From Parvularcula lutaonensis (GTDB lineage: Bacteria > Pseudomonadota > Alphaproteobacteria > Caulobacterales > Parvularculaceae), in the NCBI RefSeq assembly GCF_014651915.1, contig NZ_BMXU01000004.1, forward strand, positions 1 through 58,015: DNA of 58,015 bases, in the 5' to 3' direction. Below are positions 45,525 to 55,218 of the stretch, one piece after another. A program made the translations under genes and the position numbers. Below the pieces are notes generated by a model. That model ran no database searches and was not told the DNA's origin. It saw nothing but the letters and a program-made list of their open reading frames with translations. The first letter of the stretch is position 1. Each line of letters opens with the position of its first letter.

Positions 45525-46574
45525 ATGAATATCGAGAACTCGCAGAACTATTACGGAAAGGTCCTGCAGGGGTCGCAGGACTTGCTGACGGACGCCTGCT
45601 GCACCGCGGAGGCGCCGCCGCCGGCGATCCGGAAGGCGCTGGCGAATGTCCATGAGGAGGTCACGAGCCGCTACTATGGCTGCGGCCTCGTCGCGCCTGA
45701 ATGCCTCGCGGGTGCCTCGATCCTCGATCTCGGCTCGGGCTCGGGGCAGGACGCCTATGTGCTCGCGCAGCTCGTCGGGCCGCAGGGCCGGATCGTCGGT
45801 GTCGACGCCACGCCCGAGCAGCTCGAGGTCGCCAACCGGCACAAGGATTGGCATGCGGAGCGCTTCGGCTTCGCCAATGTCGAATTCCTGAAAGGCGATA
45901 TCGAAAGGCTCGACGAACTCGATCTCGAGCCCGGCAGCTTCGACATCATCGTATCGAACTGCGTCATCAATCTTGTCCAGGACAAGGCTGCGGTCTTCCG
46001 CCAGGCGCACCGCCTGCTGAAGAACGGCGGCGAGATCTATTTCTCCGACGTCTATGCCGACCGCCGGATCCCCAAGGCGCTGCAGGAGGACCCGGTCCTT
46101 CATGGCGAGTGCATCTCGGGCGCTCTTTACTGGGGCGACTTCGACCGGATTGCCAAGGAATGCGGTTTCCCGGACCCTCGGCTCGTGAAGGACCGCCCAC
46201 TGAACATCGGCGACCCGGTGCAGCTCGCCAAGGTGCAGGGCTTCCGTTTCTATTCGGCCACCTACCGCCTGTTCAAGCTCGAGGGCCTCGAGCCCCAATG
46301 CGAGGATTATGGACAGGCCGTGCGCTACAAGGGCACGATCCCCGGCTTCGAGGATGCCTTCGCTCTCGACAACCATCACTTCATCGAAACCGGCCGCGTC
46401 TTTCCGGTCTGCGGCAATACCTGGCTGATGCTGCACGACACGCGGTTTGCGGAGCATTTCGAGTTCATCGGCGACTTCTCGCGCCATTACGGCATCTTCC
46501 CCGGCTGCGGGACGTCGATCCCCTTCCAGGGCCCCGAAGCCGATCCCGCGGCGACGAGCGGCGCCTGCTGCTGA
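45525..46574 (+). CDS. arsM: arsenite S-adenosylmethionine methyltransferase ArsM
   Basis: 349 residues. The SAM fold is shown by ILDLGSGSGQDAYVLAQLVG and VDATPEQL. The arsenic-binding cysteines of ArsM are all present with the family's spacing: Cys25 (or 26), Cys53, Cys146 (SNCVINLV) and Cys196 (HGECISGALY). The gaps of 28 and 50 match CmArsM Cys44-72 and Cys174-224. The tail ends GACC. It methylates As(III) stepwise to mono- and dimethyl species. It leads a run of arsM, SDR and two glycosyltransferase genes with almost no gaps, which fits production of arsenosugars more than simple detoxification. The ATG at 45525 was chosen because upstream sequence lacks homology. Confidence 0.9.
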   Translation: MNIENSQNYYGKVLQGSQDLLTDACCTAEAPPPAIRKALANVHEEVTSRYYGCGLVAPECLAGASILDLGSGSGQDAYVLAQLVGPQGRIVGVDATPEQLEVANRHKDWHAERFGFANVEFLKGDIERLDELDLEPGSFDIIVSNCVINLVQDKAAVFRQAHRLLKNGGEIYFSDVYADRRIPKALQEDPVLHGECISGALYWGDFDRIAKECGFPDPRLVKDRPLNIGDPVQLAKVQGFRFYSATYRLFKLEGLEPQCEDYGQAVRYKGTIPGFEDAFALDNHHFIETGRVFPVCGNTWLMLHDTRFAEHFEFIGDFSRHYGIFPGCGTSIPFQGPEADPAATSGACC

Positions 46575-46577
46575 CCC

Positions 46578-47615
46578 ATGGGACGTGTCCTGATCACAGG
46601 CTCTGCGGGCCTTCTCGGTGGCGAGGTCACCGGCCGCATGAAGGATGCGGGGTGGGAGGTGATTGGCCTCGTCAACCGCAACCCCGACATCCGGCGCAAT
46701 GACAATGCACCTGTCGAGGGTATCGCGACGGTGAGGGGCAATATCACGCAAGAAAGGTTCGGTCTGTCCCAGGAGGAATGGGACGGTCTCTCCTCGCATA
46801 TCGACTTCATCGTCCATTCCGCCGCCGTCACGGACTTCACCGAGGAAACGGACCTCCACCGTGCCGTGAACGTCGAGGGCACAAAAAACGTCCTTGAGCT
46901 GACCAAGAAAGCTGGCGCGAAACTCCTTCACATCTCGACCGCCTATGTCGCTGGCGACCGGGAAGGGGAGATCCTCGAAACCGAATTCGACGAGGGCCAG
47001 GGCTTCACCAATGGCTATGAGGCGACGAAGTTCCGGGCTGAGAAGCTGGTCCGCGAAAGCGATGTTCGTTGGGCCATCGCGCGGCCCGGTATCGTGCTCG
47101 GCGACCATCCGAACGGACGCACCCGGAGCTTCGACACGATCTATCCGATCCTCAAGGTCTTTGCCGAGGGCTGGGTCAAGACGATGCCCGCGGCGGCGCA
47201 TGCGACCCTCGACCTCGTGCCCATCGACTATGTCTGCGAAGGTATCGTCCAGATGGCGGGGCGCTTCGACGAGGCAGAGGGAAAGGTCTTCCACCTGGTC
47301 TCGGGGCGACCGACGCCGCTGCGTGCTTTCCCCGAGACGCTGCTCAAGTTCGACGGCCTCTCGTCGCCTGCGTGGGTGGACCCCGAAAGCTTCGATATCG
47401 GGAGCCTGCCGCCCTCCGAACGGCGTTTCTTCCAGCGCGGCGCCGAGGTCTATGCCCGCTATTTTACGCGCAACCCGCAATTTGACGACAGGGCCTATCG
47501 CGCCTTTGCAGGGGAAGGCTGTCCGCCCACCAATGAAGAGTGGTGGGAAAGGATCGTTTCCTATGCCATTGCGGCCGGCTTCATCCGCGCACGAAAGAAG
47601 AAAGGCGCGGCATGA
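46578..47615 (+). CDS. extended SDR / thioester-reductase-like NAD(P)-binding protein
   Basis: 345 residues. The N-terminal Rossmann motif GSAGLLGGEV, HSAAVTDFTEETDLHRAVNVEGTKNVLEL and the active-site GYEATKFRAEKLV (YxxxK) define an extended short-chain dehydrogenase, closest in feel to the NAD_binding_4/thioester-reductase (male-sterility) group. It starts 3 bp after arsM and overlaps the next gene (ATGA). In an arsenosugar cluster it could reduce a sugar or acyl group on an intermediate; the reaction is not determined. Confidence 0.8.
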   Translation: MGRVLITGSAGLLGGEVTGRMKDAGWEVIGLVNRNPDIRRNDNAPVEGIATVRGNITQERFGLSQEEWDGLSSHIDFIVHSAAVTDFTEETDLHRAVNVEGTKNVLELTKKAGAKLLHISTAYVAGDREGEILETEFDEGQGFTNGYEATKFRAEKLVRESDVRWAIARPGIVLGDHPNGRTRSFDTIYPILKVFAEGWVKTMPAAAHATLDLVPIDYVCEGIVQMAGRFDEAEGKVFHLVSGRPTPLRAFPETLLKFDGLSSPAWVDPESFDIGSLPPSERRFFQRGAEVYARYFTRNPQFDDRAYRAFAGEGCPPTNEEWWERIVSYAIAAGFIRARKKKGAA

Positions 47616-48190
47616 CGGTCCGGGTCGCTATCCTCGCGCGGTACCCCGAACCGGGTAAATGCAAGACGCGCCTGATCCCGGCCCTCGGTGAAGAAGGCGC
47701 GGCGGAGTTGCACCGCAAGCTGACGGAAAGAACGCTCGACAAGGCGAGGGCTTCGGGCCTGATGGTCGAGCTCTGGGGCACGGGCGGCACGAAAAAGCAG
47801 TTCAAGAAATGGCTCGGGCCGGTCAGGTTCCGCGAGCAACCCGAGGGCGATCTCGGCGAGCGCCTTCTCGCCGCGGCGGATCCCTATCCCGTGATCTTTC
47901 TCGGTACGGACTGTCCCGACTTCAAGCCGAAGCATCTGCGCATGGCCGCGGCGCATCTCGAAGAGGACCGGTTCGTGATCGGCCCGGCCCATGACGGCGG
48001 CTACTGGACCATCGGCCTGCCCCATGCCTGCAAGGCGCTGTTCCGGGACATGCCCTGGGGGACGGAGAAGGTCTACAACACGACGCTCGCCCGGATGGCC
48101 GGCAAGGACATCAAGCCGAAGGTCCTGAAAACCCTCCACGACCTTGATCGCCCTGAAGACCTCGAACGGTGGCCCGAGCTTCTGTCGTGA
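47612..48190 (+). CDS. TIGR04282-family glycosyltransferase (DUF2064), arsenosugar-associated
   Basis: 192 residues. The family motifs are ILARYPEPGKCKTRL, VIFLGTDCPDFKPKHL, GPAHDGGYWTIGL and DMPWGTEKVYNTT. This nucleotide-sugar-dependent GT-A-like family was named from its frequent co-occurrence with arsenosugar genes. It overlaps both neighbours (ATGA with the SDR, GTGA with the next glycosyltransferase). It probably transfers or activates the sugar part of the product. Confidence 0.87.
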   Translation: MTVRVAILARYPEPGKCKTRLIPALGEEGAAELHRKLTERTLDKARASGLMVELWGTGGTKKQFKKWLGPVRFREQPEGDLGERLLAAADPYPVIFLGTDCPDFKPKHLRMAAAHLEEDRFVIGPAHDGGYWTIGLPHACKALFRDMPWGTEKVYNTTLARMAGKDIKPKVLKTLHDLDRPEDLERWPELLS

Positions 48191-48915
48191 CCGGTCTTTC
48201 CATCGTCATCCCCGCGCTGGACGAAGAGCGTGCGCTCCCCCGGCTCATCCGGTCGCTCGATGCGCTTGATCCGCAAGCCGATGAAGTCATCCTCGTCGAC
48301 GGCGGCAGCAAGGACGGCACTGTCGCTCTCGCGGAAGAAGCAGGCTTCCGTGTCATCCACCAAGACCCGAAAGGTCGTGCACGGCAGATCAACCGGGGGG
48401 TTGAGGAGGCGGCGCACCCTCTCGTCTGCATCCTTCACGCCGATACGATCCTGCCCGACGATGCGGTCAGCATCATCAGCCAGGTGATGGCCGACGAGAA
48501 AACCGTGCTTGCCGGCTTCACGGCGATCCTCGAAGGCGAGCAGCAGACGCGTTGGCTCACGTCGCTGCACAACTGGGCGAAGACCTGGTACGCGCCCGCG
48601 ATCTTCCGGCCCCATCTTTTCCTGAAAGGTTGCAGGCTCCTTTTCGGGGACCATGCCATGTTCTTCCGCAGGGAGGACTTTCTCGCCGTCGGCGGCTGCG
48701 ACCCGGAGATGATGGTGATGGAGGAGGCCGATCTGTGCGTGAAGATGACCTCCCGCGGCCGTGTCCGGCTGATCGACCGCATCGTGCGGACCGATGACCG
48801 GCGCGTGGCGGCCTGGGGTGGTCTGAAAGCGAATTGGGTGTATCTCAATGTCGGGATCCGATGGGGCCTCGGCGCGCGCAAGCGGCTGGGGGACCGTTAC
48901 CCGGACGTGCGCTGA
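48187..48915 (+). CDS. TIGR04283-family glycosyltransferase (GT2), arsenosugar-associated
   Basis: 242 residues from GTG 48187, which overlaps the previous stop (GTGA). The GT2 motifs are LSIVIPALDEERALP, EVILVDGGSKDGTVALAEEAG and CILHADTILPDD (the DxD-type site HADT). TIGR04283 proteins commonly pair with TIGR04282 beside arsenic methylation genes. It probably adds a sugar to the arsenic-containing riboside or to a lipid anchor. Confidence 0.87.
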   Translation: MTGLSIVIPALDEERALPRLIRSLDALDPQADEVILVDGGSKDGTVALAEEAGFRVIHQDPKGRARQINRGVEEAAHPLVCILHADTILPDDAVSIISQVMADEKTVLAGFTAILEGEQQTRWLTSLHNWAKTWYAPAIFRPHLFLKGCRLLFGDHAMFFRREDFLAVGGCDPEMMVMEEADLCVKMTSRGRVRLIDRIVRTDDRRVAAWGGLKANWVYLNVGIRWGLGARKRLGDRYPDVR

Positions 48916-48925
48916 AGGAGCGAGC

Positions 48926-50515
48926 ATGGCTGACCTGTGGTGGAAAGGCGCCGTGATCTACCAGATCTATCCGCGCAGCTATCGTGACACCAATGGTGAC
49001 GGGGTGGGCGATCTCAAGGGTGTCATCGAGAAGCTGCCTTACGTGGCCGACCTGGGGGTCGACGGGATCTGGCTCTCGCCTTTCTTTACCTCGCCCATGC
49101 ATGATTTCGGCTATGACGTCGCCGATTATTGCGATGTCGATCCCGTCTTCGGCACCCTGCAGGATTTTGATACGCTGCTCTCAGAGGCGCATGACCGCGG
49201 CCTGAAGCTCATTATCGACCAGGTCTATTCGCATACCTCGGACCGGCATCCGTGGTTCAGGGACAGCCGCCAGCGCCGGAATGGCCGGGACGACTGGTAT
49301 GTCTGGGCGGATGCGAAAGAGGACGGCACGCCTCCGAACAACTGGTTGTCCGTTTTCGGAGGACCGGCCTGGTCATGGGATACCGGGCGTCGGCAATATT
49401 ACCTCCATAATTTCCTGCGCGAGCAGCCGGACCTCAATTTCCATAACGAGGAGGTGCAGGAAGAGATCCTCGAGACAGCGAAATTCTGGCTGGAGAGGGG
49501 CGTCGATGGCTTTCGCCTCGATGTCGCGAACTACTATCTCCACGACGACCAGCTCAGGGACAACCCCCCGTCGAAGGCAGAAGCGCCCAAGCGGCCTTAC
49601 GACTTCCAGAGGCATGTCTATAACCGCTCGCGCCCGGAGAACCTCGAGTTCATCGAGCGGTTCCGGACGCTTCTCGATAGCCATGACGCGAAGATGGCTG
49701 TCGCTGAAGTCTTCAGCGACAAACCGATCGAGCGGAGCACGGAGTATACGGAAGGGCCGAAGCGCCTGCATACGGCCTATAGCTTCAGTTTCCTCCATGC
49801 CGAAGAGATGTCGGCCGGGCTCATCCGCTCTGCCCTCGAAGCATGGACGAGCCCCGAGGCGTGGCCGAGCTGGTCGTTTTCCAACCATGATGTCGCTCGG
49901 GTCCTGACCCGGTGGGGCGGAGAGGACGCGCCGCCTGAATGCGCGAGGATGCTGATCGCGCTCCTGACCTGCCTCCGGGGAACGGCGTTCATCTACCAAG
50001 GCGAGGAGCTTGGCCTTCCGCAGGCGGACGTTCCCTATGAAATGCTGAAGGATCCCGAGGCCATTCGTTTCTGGCCGGATAATCTAGGCCGCGACGGCTG
50101 CCGCACTCCCATGCCCTGGGTTTCGGAGGCGGAGAATGTCGGCTTCGGGCTAGGCGTGCCCTGGTTGCCGATCGACCCCCGGCACAAGCTCCTTGCCGTG
50201 GACCTCCAGGAGGCGGACCCGGACTCCGTCCTCCATTTCACGCGCAATTTCCTGGAGCTGCGGAAGGGCCAACCGGCCTTGCAGTCGGGGAGCATCACTT
50301 TCCACGATGCCCCGGAGCCCGTGCTGGCCTTCACCCGTAAATCCGGTGAGGACGCGATCCTGTGCGTTTTCAACCTGTCGTCGGTAGAGGCGGCCCTGCC
50401 CGATGGCATCGCTGTGCGAGCCGGCAAGCCGCTCGAAACCGGGCTTCTGGCCTATCGCGAGGACGGGGGCATCATCCTTCCGCCCTATGGCGGGCTTCTG
50501 AGCTACAGGCTCTAA
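48926..50515 (+). CDS. alpha-glucosidase, GH13 family
   Basis: 529 residues. It has the GH13 catalytic set: nucleophile Asp in [10 protein letters not shown] (near 198), acid/base Glu in [11 protein letters not shown] (near 260), and [13 protein letters not shown] (near 320). The opening [28 protein letters not shown] is typical of oligo-1,6-glucosidase/alpha-glucosidase. It has no signal peptide, so it is cytoplasmic. It starts 10 bp after the second arsenosugar glycosyltransferase gene and may be co-transcribed, an unexpected partner. Its stop overlaps the convergent glpK stop by 4 bp. Confidence 0.92.
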   Translation: MADLWWKGAVIYQIYPRSYRDTNGDGVGDLKGVIEKLPYVADLGVDGIWLSPFFTSPMHDFGYDVADYCDVDPVFGTLQDFDTLLSEAHDRGLKLIIDQVYSHTSDRHPWFRDSRQRRNGRDDWYVWADAKEDGTPPNNWLSVFGGPAWSWDTGRRQYYLHNFLREQPDLNFHNEEVQEEILETAKFWLERGVDGFRLDVANYYLHDDQLRDNPPSKAEAPKRPYDFQRHVYNRSRPENLEFIERFRTLLDSHDAKMAVAEVFSDKPIERSTEYTEGPKRLHTAYSFSFLHAEEMSAGLIRSALEAWTSPEAWPSWSFSNHDVARVLTRWGGEDAPPECARMLIALLTCLRGTAFIYQGEELGLPQADVPYEMLKDPEAIRFWPDNLGRDGCRTPMPWVSEAENVGFGLGVPWLPIDPRHKLLAVDLQEADPDSVLHFTRNFLELRKGQPALQSGSITFHDAPEPVLAFTRKSGEDAILCVFNLSSVEAALPDGIAVRAGKPLETGLLAYREDGGIILPPYGGLLSYRL

Positions 50516-52005
50516 CCGGCCTTCGCAACCATCAGCACGGCTTCCACGCAGGCGCGCCAGCGGCGGAGCCGGCGCTCACGATCCTCCGCCTCCATCTTCG
50601 GCGCGAAACTGCGGTCCCGAACGGCGTTCTGCGCCACCTCGTCCAGCGAGCCGAACGTGCCCGCCTGCAGGAAGGCGAGATAGGCGGCGCCGAGCGCTGT
50701 CGTCTCCAGCACTTTCGGGCGATCCACCGGCAGGTCGAGAATGTCAGACAGTCTTTGCACGAACCAGTCATTGGCCGCCATGCCTCCATCGACGCTGAGC
50801 GCCGCCACCGGCAGGCCGTCAGCAGCCATGGCATCGACGAGATCGCGGGTCTGGTAGATCACGCCTTCGAGGGCCGCGCGCGCCAGCTCGTCTGGCCCGG
50901 TCGAACGGGTCATGCCGAAGACGGCCGCTCTGGCATCAGGCGACCAGTAGGGCGCGCCCATGCCCGTGAAGGCGGGGACCATCACGACCTCGGCGTCAGC
51001 CTGCGCGCGCTCGGCCCGTTCGGCCGTCTCGGCAGCATTCTTCAGTAGGCGGAGTTCGTCACGCAGCCACTGCACCGCCGCGCCTGCGATGAAGATCGAC
51101 CCCTCCACCGCGTAGGTCGGCTTGCCACCAATGCGATAGGCCACGGTCGAGAGCAGCCGGTTCTTGGATTGCTTGATCTCCTCGCCCGTGTTCACGAGGA
51201 CGAAGCAGCCCGTGCCATAGGTCGATTTGATGTCGCCGGGCCGGAAGCAGGCCTGGCCGACGGTCGCCCCCTGCTGGTCGCCCACCATGGACAGGATCGG
51301 CAGGGGAGTGCCGAAAAGCTCCGGCGATGCAAAGCCGAAATCGGCTGCGGAGTCCTCGACCTGCGGCAGAAGTGCCTTCGGCACGCCGAACAGCTTGAGA
51401 AGCTCGTCGTCCCAGTCCTGCGCGGCCAGGTTGAAGAGGCAGGTCCGGCAGGCATTGGTCGCATCGGTCTTGTGGTGCCGGCCTCCCGTCAGCTTCCAGA
51501 GCAGCCATGTGTCCACCGTGCCCGCCGCCAGCTCGCCGGCCTCGGCCCGTTGCCGCGCCCCTTCGACATTGTCGAGAAGCCAGGCCAGTTTGGACGCGGA
51601 AAAGTATGGGTCCAGCAGGAGGCCCGCCCGTTGCTGCACCATCGGTTCATGGCCGGCCTCGACGAGCTTCCGGCAAAAGGCGCTCGTCCTGCGGTCCTGC
51701 CAGACGATGGCGTTGTGGATCGGCTCACCGGTCTTCCGGTCCCAGACAATGATCGTCTCGCGCTGGTTGGTGATGCCTATGCCGAGCACCGTGTGCCCTG
51801 CCGCGTGTGCCTCCTTGAAGGCGGCCTGCGCAGTCCTCAGCACACTGCTCCAGATAGCCTCGGGATCGTGCTCGACCATGCCTTCACCGGGATAGAGCTG
51901 TTCGAACTCCTCCTGCGCGGTGGCGAGGATGTCCCCCTTCGGAGAGAAGATGATGGCGCGGGACGAGGTGGTGCCCTGGTCGATGGCGAGGATGGCGTCG
52001 GTCAT
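50512..52005 (-). CDS. glpK: glycerol kinase
   Basis: 497 residues, full length. It opens [17 protein letters not shown] and contains [55 protein letters not shown] and [19 protein letters not shown], all diagnostic of GlpK. It phosphorylates glycerol to glycerol-3-phosphate for oxidation by GlpD, encoded divergently about 500 bp away. It is convergent with the alpha-glucosidase gene. No glpF or glpR is present in the window. Confidence 0.96.
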   Translation of the reverse strand: MTDAILAIDQGTTSSRAIIFSPKGDILATAQEEFEQLYPGEGMVEHDPEAIWSSVLRTAQAAFKEAHAAGHTVLGIGITNQRETIIVWDRKTGEPIHNAIVWQDRRTSAFCRKLVEAGHEPMVQQRAGLLLDPYFSASKLAWLLDNVEGARQRAEAGELAAGTVDTWLLWKLTGGRHHKTDATNACRTCLFNLAAQDWDDELLKLFGVPKALLPQVEDSAADFGFASPELFGTPLPILSMVGDQQGATVGQACFRPGDIKSTYGTGCFVLVNTGEEIKQSKNRLLSTVAYRIGGKPTYAVEGSIFIAGAAVQWLRDELRLLKNAAETAERAERAQADAEVVMVPAFTGMGAPYWSPDARAAVFGMTRSTGPDELARAALEGVIYQTRDLVDAMAADGLPVAALSVDGGMAANDWFVQRLSDILDLPVDRPKVLETTALGAAYLAFLQAGTFGSLDEVAQNAVRDRSFAPKMEAEDRERRLRRWRACVEAVLMVAKAG

Positions 52006-52062
52006 GGCCTGACAATAGGCATCTCGCGCCGCGCTGAAACCCTCGTCAGCAGGGAATGCCGT

Positions 52063-52425
52063 CTAGGCGCCCTTGCCCGCGATCCGCTGGAGGGCGGGAC
52101 GCAGCTTCAGGAAGAGGGCGTAGAGGGCATCGAGCGCCACGCGGCTCGGACCCCAGCGGCCGAAGTGACGCACCCAGGCGAGCCCCGGAACACGGGCATA
52201 GGCCTCGGTAAACGCACGGGCCCCGTCCACGATCTCGCCCTGGGGCAGCTTCACATGGAAACGCGCCAGGAGCTTCTCCCGGTCGACCGGGCAGGACACG
52301 GGCGCATCAGGCTCCGCGACATTCTCGAAAGCTATCCGGTTCCGCCGGTCGAGGCGGCGGAGGAGCGCGATTTCCCTCACGCAGAGGGGGCAGGCGCCGT
52401 CATAGTAAACCGTCAGTTCGGACAT
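52063..52425 (-). CDS. DCC-family thiol-disulfide oxidoreductase-like protein (DUF393)
   Basis: 120 residues, typical length. The N-terminal VYYDGACPLCVREIALLRRLD carries the DxxCPLC motif that names the family, with a single CxxC pair. It has a thioredoxin-like fold by family assignment. It lies between glpK and glpD, oriented with glpK, 57 bp upstream of it. The substrate is unknown. Confidence 0.88.
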   Translation of the reverse strand: MSELTVYYDGACPLCVREIALLRRLDRRNRIAFENVAEPDAPVSCPVDREKLLARFHVKLPQGEIVDGARAFTEAYARVPGLAWVRHFGRWGPSRVALDALYALFLKLRPALQRIAGKGA

Positions 52426-52500
52426 ATGCTGTAACTAGGCGTTTGCGGCCGGGTGAGAATGCGGCATCCCTGCGCAGCGGTTTGCCGCTAGGGTGAAAGC

Positions 52501-53973
52501 ATGACTTACGACCTTCTTGTCATCGGCGGCGGCATCAATGGCGTCGGCATCGCGCGCGACGCGGCGGGCCGGGGCCTGCGTGTTCTCCTGGTGGAGAAAG
52601 ACGACCTCGCCAGCCACACCTCGAGCTGGTCGACCAAGCTCATCCATGGCGGGCTCCGCTATCTCGAGCATTACGAGTTCCGGCTCGTCTCCGAGAGTCT
52701 CCGGGAGCGCGAGGTCCTGCTGCGCGCGGCGCCGCACATGGTCCGCCCGCTGCGCTTCGTGCTGCCCCATGACCGGAACCAGAGGCCGGTCTGGCTGATC
52801 CGTACGGGCCTTTTCCTCTATGACCACATCGGCGGGCGGGGCACGATGGAGCGCTCCCGCGCGCTCGACCTGACCAAGGCGAAGGAGGGAAGGGCGCTCA
52901 AAGAACAGTTCACCCGCGGTTTCGCCTATTCCGATGCCCAGGTCGATGACAGCCGGCTCGTCGTCATCAATGCCATCGACGCAAGAGAGCACGGCGCGGA
53001 CATCCGTGTCCGGACCCGGTTCATTTCGGCCGAGCGTAAAGGCGACTGCTGGGAGGCGATGATCGAAGGCGAGGTCAAGCCTGTCCGGGCCAGGGCCTTG
53101 GTCAATGCGGCCGGACCGTGGGTCACTGACCTGTTTGCCGGCATCAAGGGCGCCGAGCCGAAGAAACGCCTGCGCCTCGTCAAGGGCAGCCATCTCGTCA
53201 CCCGCCGGGTCTATGACGGGGATCACGCCTATATCTTCCAGAACCCGGACAAGCGGATCGTCTTCACCATCCCCTGGGTCAATGACAGCACACTGATCGG
53301 GACCACCGACGAGCCCTATGAGGGGCCGCCGGCCAAGGCGGCGATCAGCGAGGAGGAAACCGACTACCTTCTCGACAGCGTCAATGCCTATCTCCGGCGT
53401 CCGGTGACCAGGAGCGACATCACCAGCACTTTCTCGGGCGTTCGTCCGCTCTATGATGATCTTTCAGCGAAGAGTGCTTCGGCGGTGACACGGGATTATG
53501 CGTTCGACATTGACGGGGAAGAAGGCGAGGCGCCACTTCTTTCCGTTTACGGAGGCAAGCTCACGACCTATCGCAAACTGGCCGAGCATGCGCTGGAGAA
53601 GCTTTCGGACAGGATCGAGATGGGCGAAGCCTGGACCGAGGAGGCGCGCCTGCCCGGCGGGGATGTCGCGCTGGAGGACTGGCCACGCTTCGAAGAAGAG
53701 ATGCGGCAACGCTTCGGCTTCCTGCCGGATGCCGTGATGAAGCGTATGCTGATGGCTTACGGCACGCGCCTGCCCGATCTGCTGGGCGATGCGGAGAGCA
53801 TGGCCGACCTGGGCGAGGACTTCGGCCATGGCCTGACGGAGCGGGAAGTGGCGTGGCTGCGCGAGCATGAATGGGCGCGCACCGTGAACGACATCCTCAC
53901 CCGGCGGACCAAGCTGGGCCTCGTCTTCACCGAGCCGGAGCGCGAGCGTCTCGCGGCTTATCTCAACGCCTGA
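52501..53973 (+). CDS. glpD: aerobic glycerol-3-phosphate dehydrogenase
   Basis: 490 residues. The FAD motif YDLLVIGGGINGVGIARDAAGRGL is followed by SSWSTKLIHGGLRYLEHYEF and VNAAGPWVTDL, with LRLVKGSHLVTRRVY and SVYGGKLTTYRKLAEHALEKL in the C-terminal half. It oxidises glycerol-3-phosphate to dihydroxyacetone phosphate, passing electrons to quinone at the inner membrane. AGGGTGAAAGC precedes the ATG. It is divergent from the DCC gene across 75 bp. Confidence 0.95.
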   Translation: MTYDLLVIGGGINGVGIARDAAGRGLRVLLVEKDDLASHTSSWSTKLIHGGLRYLEHYEFRLVSESLREREVLLRAAPHMVRPLRFVLPHDRNQRPVWLIRTGLFLYDHIGGRGTMERSRALDLTKAKEGRALKEQFTRGFAYSDAQVDDSRLVVINAIDAREHGADIRVRTRFISAERKGDCWEAMIEGEVKPVRARALVNAAGPWVTDLFAGIKGAEPKKRLRLVKGSHLVTRRVYDGDHAYIFQNPDKRIVFTIPWVNDSTLIGTTDEPYEGPPAKAAISEEETDYLLDSVNAYLRRPVTRSDITSTFSGVRPLYDDLSAKSASAVTRDYAFDIDGEEGEAPLLSVYGGKLTTYRKLAEHALEKLSDRIEMGEAWTEEARLPGGDVALEDWPRFEEEMRQRFGFLPDAVMKRMLMAYGTRLPDLLGDAESMADLGEDFGHGLTEREVAWLREHEWARTVNDILTRRTKLGLVFTEPERERLAAYLNA

Positions 53974-54067
53974 AGCCCGCAGGGTCTTTGCCCTTTCGGT
54001 GTGTTTAGCCTATCAGTCCCTGACGGGCAGCGCGGTTATTTTGCGGCGCAATAATAATGGGATGAGA

Positions 54068-55213
54068 ATGGCTACCCTGACCGAAGAACAGCAGATGATT
54101 GTCGAAACGGCGGCGCAATATGCGAGCGACCGCCTTCGTCCGAATGCGGCCCAATGGGAACAAGCGAAAGAGATGTCGCGCGAGGTCCTGAAGGAGCTGG
54201 GCGAGCTTGGATTCGGCGGGATTTACGCCCGCGAGGACATCGGCGGCTCGGGCCTCTCCCGCCTCGATGCCGTCCTGATCTTCGAGGAGCTTTCCAAGGG
54301 CGATATTAGTCACGCCACCTTCCTGTCGATCCACAACATGTGCACTTGGATGGTGGACAGTTTTGGTTCGGATTATCTGCGTCAGGAATATGGTACACGC
54401 ATGACGTCCTGCGACCTGATAGGCAGCTACTGTCTGACCGAGCCGGGGTCGGGTTCTGACGCGGCGAGCCTGAAGACGACCGCGAAGCGCGACGGCGACG
54501 AATATGTCCTCAATGGCTCGAAAGTCTTCATCTCCGGCGCCGGGTTCTCGGACGTCTACATCGTCATGGCACGGACGGGGGACGCAGGCCCGAAAGGCAT
54601 CAGCTGTTTCCTCGTAGAGAAGGGAACCCCCGGCCTCGAGTTTGGCAAGAACGAGCGCAAGATGGGGTGGAATGCCCAGCCGACCCGGATGGTGATGTTC
54701 GACGACTGCCGCATCCCCGTGAAGAACCGCCTCGGCGAAGAGGGCGAGGGTTTCACCTTCGCCATGAAGGGCCTCGACGGCGGGCGCCTCAACATCGCGG
54801 CGGCCTCGCTCGGCGGGGCCGAGGAGGCGATGAGCCGCGCCATCGCCTATGCCCAGGACCGCACCCAGTTCGGCACGGCCATTGCCGACTTCCAGGCGAC
54901 CCAGTTCAAGCTCGCCGACATGGCCACGGAGATCGAGGCTGCGCGAGAGCTGCTCTACGCTGCCGCCCGCAAGCTCGATGCAGGGGATCCCGGCGCGACA
55001 TCGGCCTGCGCGATGGCCAAGCGCTTCGTCACCGATATGGGCTCGAAAGTCGCGAACGACGCCCTCCAGATCCATGGTGGCTACGGCTATCTTTCCGAAT
55101 ACGAAGTGGAACGGATCGTCCGTGACCTGCGGGTTCACCAGATCCTCGAAGGCACCAACGAGATCATGCGGGTCATCATCTCCCGCAAGCTGATGAGCGA
55201 CAACAGGCGGTAA
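54068..55213 (+). CDS. acyl-CoA dehydrogenase, isobutyryl-CoA dehydrogenase-like
   Basis: 381 residues. It has CLTEPGSGSDAASLKTTAKRDG, SGAGFSDVYIVMARTG, ERKMGWNAQPTRMV and the C-terminal HQILEGTNEIMRVIISRKL, with the classic catalytic Glu in LEGT. Direct linkage to mmsB five bases downstream points to isobutyryl-CoA (valine pathway). I chose ATG 54068 because GGGA lies 6 bp upstream; an ATG at 54062 is also possible. It yields methacrylyl-CoA and passes electrons to ETF. The hydratase and hydrolase steps are not in the window. Confidence 0.88.
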   Translation: MATLTEEQQMIVETAAQYASDRLRPNAAQWEQAKEMSREVLKELGELGFGGIYAREDIGGSGLSRLDAVLIFEELSKGDISHATFLSIHNMCTWMVDSFGSDYLRQEYGTRMTSCDLIGSYCLTEPGSGSDAASLKTTAKRDGDEYVLNGSKVFISGAGFSDVYIVMARTGDAGPKGISCFLVEKGTPGLEFGKNERKMGWNAQPTRMVMFDDCRIPVKNRLGEEGEGFTFAMKGLDGGRLNIAAASLGGAEEAMSRAIAYAQDRTQFGTAIADFQATQFKLADMATEIEAARELLYAAARKLDAGDPGATSACAMAKRFVTDMGSKVANDALQIHGGYGYLSEYEVERIVRDLRVHQILEGTNEIMRVIISRKLMSDNRR

Positions 55214-55218
55214 CCATC

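Noticed and set aside
45441-47480. 679-codon open frame on the minus strand
   Set aside because: It is antisense to arsM and the SDR gene, whose family motifs are intact.
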